Below are positions 1 through 5,630 of a stretch of DNA of 6,555 nucleotides, one piece after another; the stretch's first letter is position 1; every line of letters starts with the position of its first letter. Where the stretch lies: NCBI GenBank assembly GCA_036825155.1, contig DAISYU010000159.1:1-6555 (forward strand), written 5' to 3'. Under the pieces are notes generated by a model. The model saw only the letters and a list, made by a program, of their open reading frames with translations. It did no database searches and was not told where the DNA came from. The position numbers and the translations under genes were made by a program. The stretch comes from DSAD01 sp036825155. GTDB lineage: Bacteria; Desulfobacterota; Desulfomonilia; UBA1062.

Positions 1-2
1 TC

Positions 3-65
3 GCAGACGCATTCAAGCGGGCTATGGAGGAAGACGGTCCTCATCTCATTGAGATAATGCTGTAG
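3..65 (+). CDS. C-terminal end of a probable thiamine-diphosphate-dependent enzyme (partial)
   Basis: The frame starting at base 3 reads through 20 codons to a TAG stop at 63-65 and begins outside the window. The peptide contains AFKRAMEEDGPHLIEIML. The pattern 'A-F/L-x-x-A-x-x-x-D-G-P-x-L-I-E-(I/V)' just before the stop is typical of the C-terminus of thiamine-diphosphate enzymes of the acetolactate synthase / benzoylformate decarboxylase type. Only this tail is visible, so the exact member and substrate cannot be named. The gene is convergent with the - strand operon that ends at 545, and the likely terminator for it lies at 267-295. The call rests on a short motif; a chance resemblance is possible. 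Confidence 0.6.
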   Translation, partial: ADAFKRAMEEDGPHLIEIML

Positions 66-90
66 AAGAATCTCTGGGGGGGACGGGAAA

Positions 91-197
91 CTAGGCAGAA
101 GGCAGTTGGTCAAGACTGATCGTGACCCTAGGCAGGCAAACATGGAAGCTCATGATCCCAGGCAGATCAAGAGATTGGGTTCAAGACCCCAGGCAGA
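91..197. repeat. Degenerate tandem repeat with an AGGCAG core
   Basis: The core AGGCAG occurs at 93, 130, 160 and 191, giving spacings of 37, 30 and 31 bp. It is usually preceded by CCTA or CCCC, and CAAGA occurs before or between units (near 111, 168 and 182). A further CTAGGCAGG lies at 299. The units are diverged outside the core, so this is a decayed tandem repeat rather than a CRISPR array, which would need near-identical repeats. Confidence 0.45.
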
Positions 198-266
198 AGA
201 CGTGAAAAATGGAGTATTGGAGTACTGGATAAAAAACCTTAAAAACTAATACTCAAGGCTTGGGGT

Positions 267-295
267 GCAGGATTCCAGGAATCCCGCTTTTTTTT
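267..295 (+). terminator. Rho-independent terminator for the upstream + strand gene
   Basis: GGATTCC (270-276) and GGAATCC (278-284) form a perfect inverted repeat around one central base. Physically this gives a 5-bp stem with a 5-nt loop, and an outer GC/GC pairing (267-268 with 286-287) across a mismatch can extend it. Eight T residues follow directly at 288-295. The orientation fits termination of the + strand gene that stops at 65. The stem is modest, and about 200 nt separate it from that stop codon. Confidence 0.6.
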
Positions 296-331
296 CAGCT
301 AGGCAGGAAATGAAAGGCATCAGGCTTCGTT

Positions 332-489
332 TTCAACTACGCCCGACATGTCAGGCTTCCGTCTACGTTAAGGCTTCCCGCTTCGTTATTCAAGACTACG
401 AAGGACACGTCATCGGACACTTTGCAAGAGCTACGCCCATAGAGTGAGGCATAGGGATATGCCGAGTTAATCTTCAACTAAACCCGACA
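332..489. repeat. Pair of 17-bp imperfect direct repeats
   Basis: TTCAACTA-CG-CCCGACA at 332-348 recurs as TTCAACTA-AA-CCCGACA at 473-489, with two mismatches in the middle. The interval also holds AGGCTTC at 322, 353 and 371 and related CTACG words. This looks like one diverged repeat family within the non-coding stretch. Function unknown. Confidence 0.5.
448..463. other. Small perfect hairpin
   Basis: GGCATA (448-453) and TATGCC (458-463) pair perfectly around a GGGA loop (TCCC on the - strand). Neither side is followed by a run of T, so it is not a standard intrinsic terminator, although it is the best hairpin downstream of the - strand operon, about 80-95 nt past the last stop codon. Confidence 0.35.
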
Positions 490-544
490 CACCTGACGGC
501 GAAGGTACATTAAAGATATTCCACAATAAACTGTCCCCAGATTT

Positions 545-1450
545 TTACAGATGAAGTCTGGGAGTGCTGTGAGCTCTGGACGGCTGTTCCTTCTTCTTTC
601 TTCCTCTCAGTGGTTTTTTAAGCTGGTCGAGTTCGATGCGCATACCTTTCTGGAACAGGAAGTTCATAAGCGGCAGGGAGATCCTTTCAGGACCATAGAG
701 TATGAACTGCACGCTTGGCATGTAAAAATACATGAGGGATCTGTTGAATAATACGGTGCGTCTCAGCTCGAGTGCAATGGGATGTGTATGCCCGATCTCA
801 AGCTTTACGGTGCCCGGGTTCAGGGAGATGCCCAGCTGCCTGGCATTCACCTTGAACTCGGTATGTTGAGGCTGACTGTACTGGTAGAGACGGACAAAGA
901 ATTTCATCAGAGTGCTCAGCGGGGTATGGATCTTCCTGCCCGCAACCTTGCAGATAAGCTCATCTTGTTCCTTGAGCTCGCACGATATCTGCTCAGGGGT
1001 CTCTTCAAAGTCAATTGAAGCGAGAAACTTCGGGAAGCCCGAGAAGTCGATCCCCCACCGTAAGGCTTGTTCTGTGGTCACCGGAAGATGATAGATATAT
1101 GGGTAGAAGTTGAACTGGAAGAGCTGACGGGTAAGATTATACCCGGGGACCTGGAGAAAATTGGGATTATTGAGCATGATGGTGAATGCAAATTCGTTGT
1201 AGGGACCGACATCGGTATCATAGTATTCAAGGCATGCAAGACCAATAGCGCCAATCCCGGGAACCATCTGGGCCGGGACAAATCGCGGATCGGGCAGCAG
1301 CTTTTTCAATGCAAATATGCTTGCCGGGAAGAGAGCGATATAGGCCCTGGCATCCCGGTAGAAGATCGGTAGTTTAACCTTGTTCCCTGCAGCCCAGACA
1401 TCCACCTGTTCGATGCCTGCAAAAAAGTCATCCTGGTTTGATTTTTTCAT
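545..1450 (-). CDS. Acetoacetate decarboxylase superfamily protein
   Basis: A 301-residue protein. The motif DFSGFPKFL (residues 135-143) matches the Schiff-base lysine region of acetoacetate decarboxylases, with Lys141 as the expected catalytic lysine. VGPYNEF (81-87) matches the segment carrying the conserved active-site Glu. In the clostridial enzyme the Schiff-base lysine is followed by a second lysine that lowers its pKa; here that position is Phe142. Established work shows that some superfamily members lacking canonical features do aldol/dehydration chemistry instead, so decarboxylation of acetoacetate should not be assumed. The final ~20 residues are strongly basic (RGRKKKEQPSR) and look like an added tail. 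The start is fixed by AGGAGG six bases upstream of the ATG. It is last in the gene row and separated by 162 bp from the PLP decarboxylase gene, so it may have its own promoter. Probably cytoplasmic: no signal peptide or clear membrane segment. Confidence 0.82.
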   Translation of the reverse strand: MKKSNQDDFFAGIEQVDVWAAGNKVKLPIFYRDARAYIALFPASIFALKKLLPDPRFVPAQMVPGIGAIGLACLEYYDTDVGPYNEFAFTIMLNNPNFLQVPGYNLTRQLFQFNFYPYIYHLPVTTEQALRWGIDFSGFPKFLASIDFEETPEQISCELKEQDELICKVAGRKIHTPLSTLMKFFVRLYQYSQPQHTEFKVNARQLGISLNPGTVKLEIGHTHPIALELRRTVLFNRSLMYFYMPSVQFILYGPERISLPLMNFLFQKGMRIELDQLKKPLRGRKKKEQPSRAHSTPRLHL

Positions 1451-1456
1451 ACGTTA

Positions 1457-1462
1457 CCTCCT
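1457..1462 (-). promoter_or_regulatory. Strong Shine-Dalgarno of the acetoacetate-decarboxylase-like gene
   Basis: AGGAGG on the - strand, with a 6-nt spacer (TAACGT) to the ATG at 1450-1448. This is the strongest ribosome binding site in the window. It fixes the start and suggests this gene is translated independently of the coupled block upstream. Confidence 0.8.
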
Positions 1463-1471
1463 GCGATATAC

Positions 1472-1485
1472 ATGAGGATACTCAT
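1472..1485. promoter_or_regulatory. 14-bp dyad in the leader of the acetoacetate-decarboxylase-like gene
   Basis: ATGAG (1472-1476) and CTCAT (1481-1485) form a perfect inverted repeat around four bases. It lies between the proposed -10 element and the ribosome binding site, so it could be an operator or a small leader hairpin. The five-base arms are short and may be chance. Confidence 0.3.
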
Positions 1486-1488
1486 AAG

Positions 1489-1517
1489 AAGATAAGTACA
1501 GAGGATTTAAGATGCAA
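1489..1517 (-). promoter_or_regulatory. Possible sigma70-type promoter for the acetoacetate-decarboxylase-like gene
   Basis: On the - strand TTGCAT (1517-1512) and TATCTT (1494-1489) are separated by 17 bp. The -10 matches the consensus at 4 of 6 positions, the -35 only at 3 of 6. It would start transcription about 30 nt before the ATG. The 162-bp gap and the independent ribosome binding site make a promoter here reasonable, but the match is weak. Confidence 0.33.
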
Positions 1518-1567
1518 GGGACCGGCGTTGGTATGGAGGTATTCTCTTAATCATTTCTGAAGTGGTA

Positions 1568-1581
1568 GATGCAGTTGCATC
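1568..1581. promoter_or_regulatory. 14-bp palindrome GATGCA-GT-TGCATC
   Basis: Perfect six-base arms around two central bases, in the gap between the PLP decarboxylase stop and the acetoacetate-decarboxylase-like gene. The spacer is too short for an RNA hairpin with the full stem, so a protein-binding site is the likelier reading. A third copy of GATGCA lies at 1511-1516, overlapping the proposed -35. It does not match the palindrome upstream of the TetR gene. Confidence 0.35.
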
Positions 1582-1612
1582 ACGGCAGGTTGATTGTGTT
1601 CTTTTAGCCGGA

Positions 1613-2920
1613 TCAGGCCTTCAGGGGCACCACCGTGGGGAGCGGTTTGATGAAATTTTGCCTCAGGCTGTAGGTGTAGGCGCCCTGGCAGGGGATCATC
1701 AGGATATCTCCTTTTTCGATCGTCTCTCCGAAGTAGGTGTATCCCCAGATGTCATGGGGTGTGCACAGGGAACCGAACACGGTGCACTCGCGCTCGATAA
1801 GACCGGGTCGGCTGAGATTGATAACCGGGAAATAATCCGTCTCGAACCGTTCCCATCCGATCATGTTGGTGCCGGCATCAGTGATGACGAGGTCGTCTGC
1901 CTTTTTGTCCACCACGTTCAACAGGACATGCATGGCATCATTGCAGATCCAGCGGCCGGGTTCCATGTATATGCGGCAGTCAACGTGAGGCTTGATATGG
2001 GTCTTGATCGCTGACGAGAGCTGATCTGCAAAGTGCTGAACAGGGACCGAGGGGCAGATATAGTGGCTCAGGTTCGAGCCGGGGGGTGAACCTGCTGCAC
2101 TGTGGAGCTTGCCTTCAGGAGTGCCTGCCCACTGGAGCCATTCACCGTGTTCAGGCCAGTAACCACCGCCGATATCTATGAATTCAATGGCATCGAGGTG
2201 TTTTTTGTCGAGGGAGGCAAGGCAGAGACCGAGCCTGGCCATGAAACCGGTCTGGGCAGATGGGTCGAGGTTCCAGCTTGTATGAAACTGGAGGCCGCAC
2301 AGATTCACGTGAGTACACCTGAGGGCTGCATCAAAGAAATCCCTCAGTGTGGAGAGGGGTATGCCGAATTTTCGCCAGATGCCGTTTTCCTGTGTTGTCA
2401 GGCGTACTCCGGCACGGACTGTAGTATTGCTGCGGGCAGCTGTTATGGAAAGCTGTTCGAGCTCGCTGAAGCTGTCTATCAGGATCGTCACCCTGTCATA
2501 ATGTTCCACCGCGAGATCGAGCTCGGGCTGTGTCTTGCCCGGGCCGCTGAAGACGATGTCCCTGCAGCCGAGATCGAGTGCTGCTGTCAACTCGAGGCCG
2601 CTGGAAACATCGAGTCCTGTTCCGAACTTGATGAGACTTTTCGCCACCAGGGGATGGTTGTTGCTCTTCATTGCAAAATAGATCCTGATATCACCGAGCG
2701 CACCGGCAAAAACGGCCGTGAACTCTCTGGCACGCTGTAACAGCGCCGTTTCGTCAAAAACATACAGGGGCGAGCCGTGTTGTCGGCACAGGTCTATGAA
2801 TGTATGAGCTTTTTCAAGATACGGGCGAATAAACCCGGCAACCTGGTCTCTGTCCAGGACAGCCGTGGGATGATTGAGAATATCTTGTGCCCTGTTCAGG
2901 ATATCCGATTTCGTATCCAT
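1613..2920 (-). CDS. Fold-type-III PLP-dependent decarboxylase (DapDC/ODC family), atypical specificity motif
   Basis: A 435-residue protein with the complete motif set of the diaminopimelate/ornithine/arginine decarboxylase family. These are IYFAMKSN with PLP lysine Lys85, GLQFHTSW with His213, the phosphate-binding DIGGGY (249-254), EPGR (320-323), the active-site cysteine in GSLCTPHD (383-390, Cys386) and QGAYTYS (412-418). Barrel and C-terminal beta domain are therefore both present. The residue after the cysteine is usually Asp in ornithine decarboxylases and Glu in diaminopimelate decarboxylases; here it is Thr, in a C-T-P-x-D context as in less typical members acting on modified or carrier-bound amino acids. 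The stretch between the GGG and EPGR motifs, about 65 residues, looks longer than usual. The ATG has GGAAGAG upstream and overlaps the end of the ATP-grasp gene by 25 bp, implying coupled translation. The substrate cannot be told from sequence; a housekeeping lysA is unlikely in this setting. Confidence 0.88.
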   Translation of the reverse strand: MDTKSDILNRAQDILNHPTAVLDRDQVAGFIRPYLEKAHTFIDLCRQHGSPLYVFDETALLQRAREFTAVFAGALGDIRIYFAMKSNNHPLVAKSLIKFGTGLDVSSGLELTAALDLGCRDIVFSGPGKTQPELDLAVEHYDRVTILIDSFSELEQLSITAARSNTTVRAGVRLTTQENGIWRKFGIPLSTLRDFFDAALRCTHVNLCGLQFHTSWNLDPSAQTGFMARLGLCLASLDKKHLDAIEFIDIGGGYWPEHGEWLQWAGTPEGKLHSAAGSPPGSNLSHYICPSVPVQHFADQLSSAIKTHIKPHVDCRIYMEPGRWICNDAMHVLLNVVDKKADDLVITDAGTNMIGWERFETDYFPVINLSRPGLIERECTVFGSLCTPHDIWGYTYFGETIEKGDILMIPCQGAYTYSLRQNFIKPLPTVVPLKA

Positions 2921-4200
2921 CTTTGCTCTTCCATCTCGATGGCAACTTTGGCTGCCAGTTCATGGCATTCCTGTCCGATGTCCGCTGTGGAGGGGCTGAA
3001 GATGATATATCCCAGAATGCGGGAGTCGTAATCATCAGGGGGAAGGACAACGTTGCTGCCTGCGCCATGGGCGATATGTGACTTGACGACCCGGGGATCG
3101 TCTCTGAGGGAGGATTCATCGATACTCCTGATTATTCCTGCCGTGTCTGCGAACACGCGCAACCCTACGAGAGGACGCCAGTGCGATTTCTCAGGGATTG
3201 AGAGTGCTTTACCCTGCGCGAAGTCCAGTGCCAGGGTAATCATATCAAGTCCGCAGCTGCTCAAGATCAACGGTGGGAGGCAGTCGCCTCCGACTCGCGG
3301 AGTCATCTCAAGTAAAGAAACAGTGTCGTCTTGAACAATGAAATCCACCATGCAGACAGCCCGGTCAATGCCGAGCGCTTCTGCTGCACGCAGGATCTGA
3401 TCGTGCAGTTCACGCTCCGCAATATCTTCAGGCAGAACGCCCGGGAGTACATAGGCCAGAGTGGTGCCGAAGGACTGCTTTGGTTCAGGGATCTTTCGTG
3501 CCGTGCGGATAATGTGTATGCGGCCTCCATCGACAATGAAATCGCAGCTGTACTCAGTGCCGCTAACGAATTCTTCCACGACGAACTCTTTTCTGGCACC
3601 GGTCATCACAGAAGAAGGCTCTTCATCAGCGTACATGCGGGTATTCTCATGCCGGGCCAGACGGTTTTTCATGATAGCAAAGGCACGAGTGCACTGACGT
3701 GCATCTGAACATTTAAACACCAGCTCGCTTCCCGAACCGGTTAACGGTTTGATGACAACAGGGCCTTTGGTCTCTGCCAGGAAGGCCTGTACTTCGTCTG
3801 CTGTGCGGACCTTTATTGTTTTCGGACAGGTTACCCCGTTATTCTGCCAGAGGGTCCTTGCTGTGAACTTGTTGCGGCTTGATGCAACTGCAGCTGGTGA
3901 AGGGAAGGGCAGCGCCAGTTCCCGGGCCAGTGATGCGCTGAGACCAAGGGATTCACAGTCATAGCAGGCAACACCGTCTATGGTTATAGCGTAGGCATTA
4001 AGGTGCTCCCGGAGTTTTTGTGTAACCAGGCCTGCATCACTCAGGTCGCAGAGAATCTCTTCTTCAGCGTCAGGACGTTCCTCGTGAGCCCGTGCCCGCT
4101 CAGCTGGATCGGTTATAAAGAGCGCCCGGCCCGGATCATGCTGCCTGATATGATCTATGTAGTCTGAGGTGGTCCCCACCACCAGGATACATTCAGACAT
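2896..4200 (-). CDS. ATP-grasp carboxylate-amine ligase, L-amino-acid-ligase-like
   Basis: A 434-residue protein. It has an N-terminal pre-ATP-grasp Rossmann-like segment (ILVVGTTSDY, 5-14), a nucleotide-binding lysine in RNKFTAR (Lys111), VVIKPLTGSGS (148-158, Lys151), the hinge VVEEFVSGTEYS (207-218) and the metal-binding LLEMTPRVGGD (296-306, Glu298). The last ~90 residues (GLRVFADTAGII onward) resemble the extra C-terminal domain of L-amino-acid ligases. Such enzymes activate a carboxylate as acyl phosphate and join it to an amine, giving a peptide or amide with ADP release. A longer frame reaches 4326, but the ATG at 4200-4198 is preferred: GGAG precedes it at about 8 nt, the protein then begins directly with the Rossmann strand, and it overlaps the acyltransferase gene by only 8 bp (ATGTCTGA). 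It also overlaps the next gene by 25 bp. Likely cytoplasmic; the partners it joins are unknown. Confidence 0.88.
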   Translation of the reverse strand: MSECILVVGTTSDYIDHIRQHDPGRALFITDPAERARAHEERPDAEEEILCDLSDAGLVTQKLREHLNAYAITIDGVACYDCESLGLSASLARELALPFPSPAAVASSRNKFTARTLWQNNGVTCPKTIKVRTADEVQAFLAETKGPVVIKPLTGSGSELVFKCSDARQCTRAFAIMKNRLARHENTRMYADEEPSSVMTGARKEFVVEEFVSGTEYSCDFIVDGGRIHIIRTARKIPEPKQSFGTTLAYVLPGVLPEDIAERELHDQILRAAEALGIDRAVCMVDFIVQDDTVSLLEMTPRVGGDCLPPLILSSCGLDMITLALDFAQGKALSIPEKSHWRPLVGLRVFADTAGIIRSIDESSLRDDPRVVKSHIAHGAGSNVVLPPDDYDSRILGYIIFSPSTADIGQECHELAAKVAIEMEEQRWIRNRIS

Positions 4201-5152
4201 GCATGGCTCTCCGGGTTTCGAGGCGTTTCTCCGGCACGGCAAGGGTCTCGGAAGACAGGAGATACAGGGGTCTGGGTGTGAGGTGAAAGAGCTTTTTCCA
4301 GGTGAAATCCCCACACATGAAGTCAACGCAGTCGATGTGCTCTTGGCAGGCCCTCTTAAGATGGTGAAGGTTTATCAGTTTTGCCACCCCGGGGTAGTTG
4401 CTGTTCGTTCCACCGGCCAGCAGGGTGTAGACATTGTTATACATGCACCCCATATCGATGGCTGCAGGTTCGGAATCTATGAGGACCTTGGTGAACCTCA
4501 GCCACCCCTTTTGAGCGAGATAACCTGCAAGGTACCGGAAGCTCTCTCTGAACCGTTTGTCATGGAAATAGGAACCGGCCTCGAACCGGCTGAGGTTCAT
4601 ACGTACCATGAGGTCGAAATCAGAGAAGTCGTCATACACGATGGATACCCCGAGACTCTCAATTGATGCAACGCTTCGGAGAATCTGCTTGATGGATTTG
4701 CGGGAGAATTCCCGGAAGTAGTTTTCCATGTCATAGCCGTACTGCGGAGGGAAAAAGAGATAACCGATCTCATCCTCTTCAGGGGCGATCCTGCCTGAGG
4801 GGGCAATCGGGGTCAGGTAGCGAAGATGGCAGGACGAGTTGGAGAATGAAAGGATCGCCTTGAGGACTTCGTGGGAGCGGAAGAAGATGCGGTTTTGTTC
4901 AAGCCATGTCTTGCCTGCCCAGGTTTCTCCGGGAAAATATCCGTAGCGGCCGCTTTCATCGATCCAGCTCAGTGGAAGCATTCCGCAGATGCCTTTGCTG
5001 TCTTCGGCAACGATGAATTTAGGACGCCGTTTGAAATGATGGTGAAAACACGCCCGGACTTCCCAGAGATCCGTAATGGTCTCGCGGGGCATGACCATCT
5101 CCCAGATCTCCCTGCATTCGTCCAGTGATGTTGCTACCCGCAGGCTGAACAT
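4193..5152 (-). CDS. GNAT-superfamily acyltransferase, BioF2/FemAB-like
   Basis: A 319-residue protein. The second half carries the BioF2-like (Acetyltransf_6) pattern: FSRKSIKQILRS (149-160), a region ending in SRFEAGSYFHDKRF (188-201), GWLRFTKVLIDSEPAAIDMG (216-235), then TNSNYPGVAKLINLHHLKRA and the signature-like VDFMCGDFTWKK (276-287), equivalent to the 'DF-x-x-G-x-x-x-Y/W-K' end motif. The N-terminal half (FIVAEDSKGICGMLPL, 46-61) looks like a first GNAT-like fold, as in FemAB-type proteins. Such enzymes transfer acyl or aminoacyl groups from CoA or tRNA to an amine; donor and acceptor are not readable here. The ATG lies two bases after the stop of the SpeD-like gene, with GAGG about 8 nt upstream, and the 3' end overlaps the ATP-grasp start by 8 bp. 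The role is inferred to be amide or ester formation in the same pathway. Confidence 0.78.
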   Translation of the reverse strand: MFSLRVATSLDECREIWEMVMPRETITDLWEVRACFHHHFKRRPKFIVAEDSKGICGMLPLSWIDESGRYGYFPGETWAGKTWLEQNRIFFRSHEVLKAILSFSNSSCHLRYLTPIAPSGRIAPEEDEIGYLFFPPQYGYDMENYFREFSRKSIKQILRSVASIESLGVSIVYDDFSDFDLMVRMNLSRFEAGSYFHDKRFRESFRYLAGYLAQKGWLRFTKVLIDSEPAAIDMGCMYNNVYTLLAGGTNSNYPGVAKLINLHHLKRACQEHIDCVDFMCGDFTWKKLFHLTPRPLYLLSSETLAVPEKRLETRRAMHV

Positions 5153-5154
5153 CC

Positions 5155-5544
5155 CTATCGCCTCAGGTTTACTTGCGCAATGCAGTGCGAGCCCTCGAAG
5201 AAGCCGGTGGAGAATTTATCAACCATGGCCGGATCATAGGGCTTGCAGCTGAATACGTCCAGATATGTGGTATTGGTGAGATTGGCAAAATGGGCGGAGA
5301 TCAGCGAGGTCTCAATGAGTTGTATCATGGAGAACCCGGCAACCCGTTCATCCTCTCCAAAATTCACCACTACGGTATCCTGAAACCTTTTCATCTCTAT
5401 GAGATCGCAGAGTTCACGGACAAACTGCCGTATTTTGTCTGCATTTCGGATGGTTTCAGGGTTACAATTGTAAATATCAAAGCTAGACGAAATCCCCCAG
5501 GCCTTTTCTGTAATCGCCTGCTCAACAATGGTACTCTTTTTCAT
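5155..5544 (-). CDS. S-adenosylmethionine decarboxylase (SpeD/SpeH) family protein, divergent
   Basis: A 129-residue protein, the normal size for a prokaryotic class 1B AdoMet decarboxylase proenzyme. WGISSSFDIYNCNPETI (16-32) matches the N-terminal 'G-x-H-x-x-x-x-x-x-G-C' strand region; QLIETSLISAHF (75-86) and TYLDVFSC (93-100) match the self-cleavage and proton-donor segments. The catalytic spacing is exact: Ser80, His85 (+5) and Cys100 (+20) correspond to Ser63, His68 and Cys83 of the Thermotoga enzyme. The residue before the pyruvoyl-forming Ser is Thr79 rather than Glu, and the HTWPEYG-like substrate stretch is replaced by HFANLTN. Autoprocessing therefore looks possible, but the substrate may not be AdoMet; known SpeD relatives decarboxylate ornithine or arginine. 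No aminopropyltransferase gene is nearby. The start at 5544 is preferred to the ATG at 5559 because AAGGGG lies 5 nt before it. Confidence 0.8.
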   Translation of the reverse strand: MKKSTIVEQAITEKAWGISSSFDIYNCNPETIRNADKIRQFVRELCDLIEMKRFQDTVVVNFGEDERVAGFSMIQLIETSLISAHFANLTNTTYLDVFSCKPYDPAMVDKFSTGFFEGSHCIAQVNLRR

Positions 5545-5562
5545 GTGTTCCCCTTTCATTAG

Positions 5563-5573
5563 GATAAGTTATC
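5563..5573. promoter_or_regulatory. 11-bp palindrome GATAA-G-TTATC before the SpeD-like gene
   Basis: Perfect five-base arms around one base, 19-29 bp upstream of the preferred ATG at 5544 and just upstream of its ribosome binding site. Compatible with an operator for the enzyme genes; unsupported beyond the symmetry. Confidence 0.3.
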
Positions 5574-5609
5574 TCGGGGACGCGCAGGGGCCTCATAAGG
5601 ATTTGAGCC

Positions 5610-5630
5610 GCCGGGTTATTGTGGCCCGGC
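5610..5630. other. GC-rich hairpin spanning the TetR stop codon
   Basis: GCCGGG (5610-5615) and CCCGGC (5625-5630) pair perfectly around a 9-nt loop that contains the TAA stop of the regulator gene. No T run follows on the - strand, so it is not a standard terminator. It could weaken read-through or stabilise a processed end between the regulator and the enzyme genes. Confidence 0.35.

Larger units (their letters stand above)
66..544. other. Non-coding intergenic stretch with degenerate repeats
   Basis: No convincing gene lies here. A 60-codon frame at 265-447 runs through a terminator hairpin and a repeat block, has low-complexity origin and is not credible. The stretch contains AGGCAG motifs at roughly 30-bp steps (91-196), a + strand terminator (267-295), AGGCTTC copies at 322, 353 and 371, a 17-bp imperfect repeat (332-348 and 473-489) and a small hairpin (448-463). 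Its texture differs from the neighbouring coding DNA and suggests accumulated repeat or mobile-element debris. No clear terminator for the - strand operon was found here. Confidence 0.6.

Noticed and set aside
91..197. CRISPR-like array
   Set aside because: Only the six-base core is conserved, units are diverged, and no cas genes are present.
170..200. GGTTCAAGACC, resembling a tRNA T-arm
   Set aside because: No matching acceptor, D or anticodon arms can be drawn around it, and it belongs to the AGGCAG repeat block.
265..447. 60-codon + strand reading frame in the left non-coding region
   Set aside because: It begins at the terminator hairpin, reads through its T-run and a diverged repeat block, has no clear ribosome binding site and no recognisable motif.
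1562..2740. Long + strand frames antisense to the PLP decarboxylase (1562-2014, 2102-2740)
   Set aside because: Their translations show no family motifs, while the - strand frame carries a full PLP decarboxylase motif set. They are by-products of codon bias.
4201..4326. N-terminal extension of the ATP-grasp protein by 42 residues
   Set aside because: The extension is Cys/Pro/Ser-rich without family similarity, lies wholly within the acyltransferase gene, and the ATG at 4200 has a GGAG site and an 8-bp coupling overlap.
5155..5544. Classical spermidine pathway operon (speD with PLP decarboxylase)
   Set aside because: No aminopropyltransferase or carboxyspermidine dehydrogenase is present, and both decarboxylase-family proteins have altered specificity motifs.
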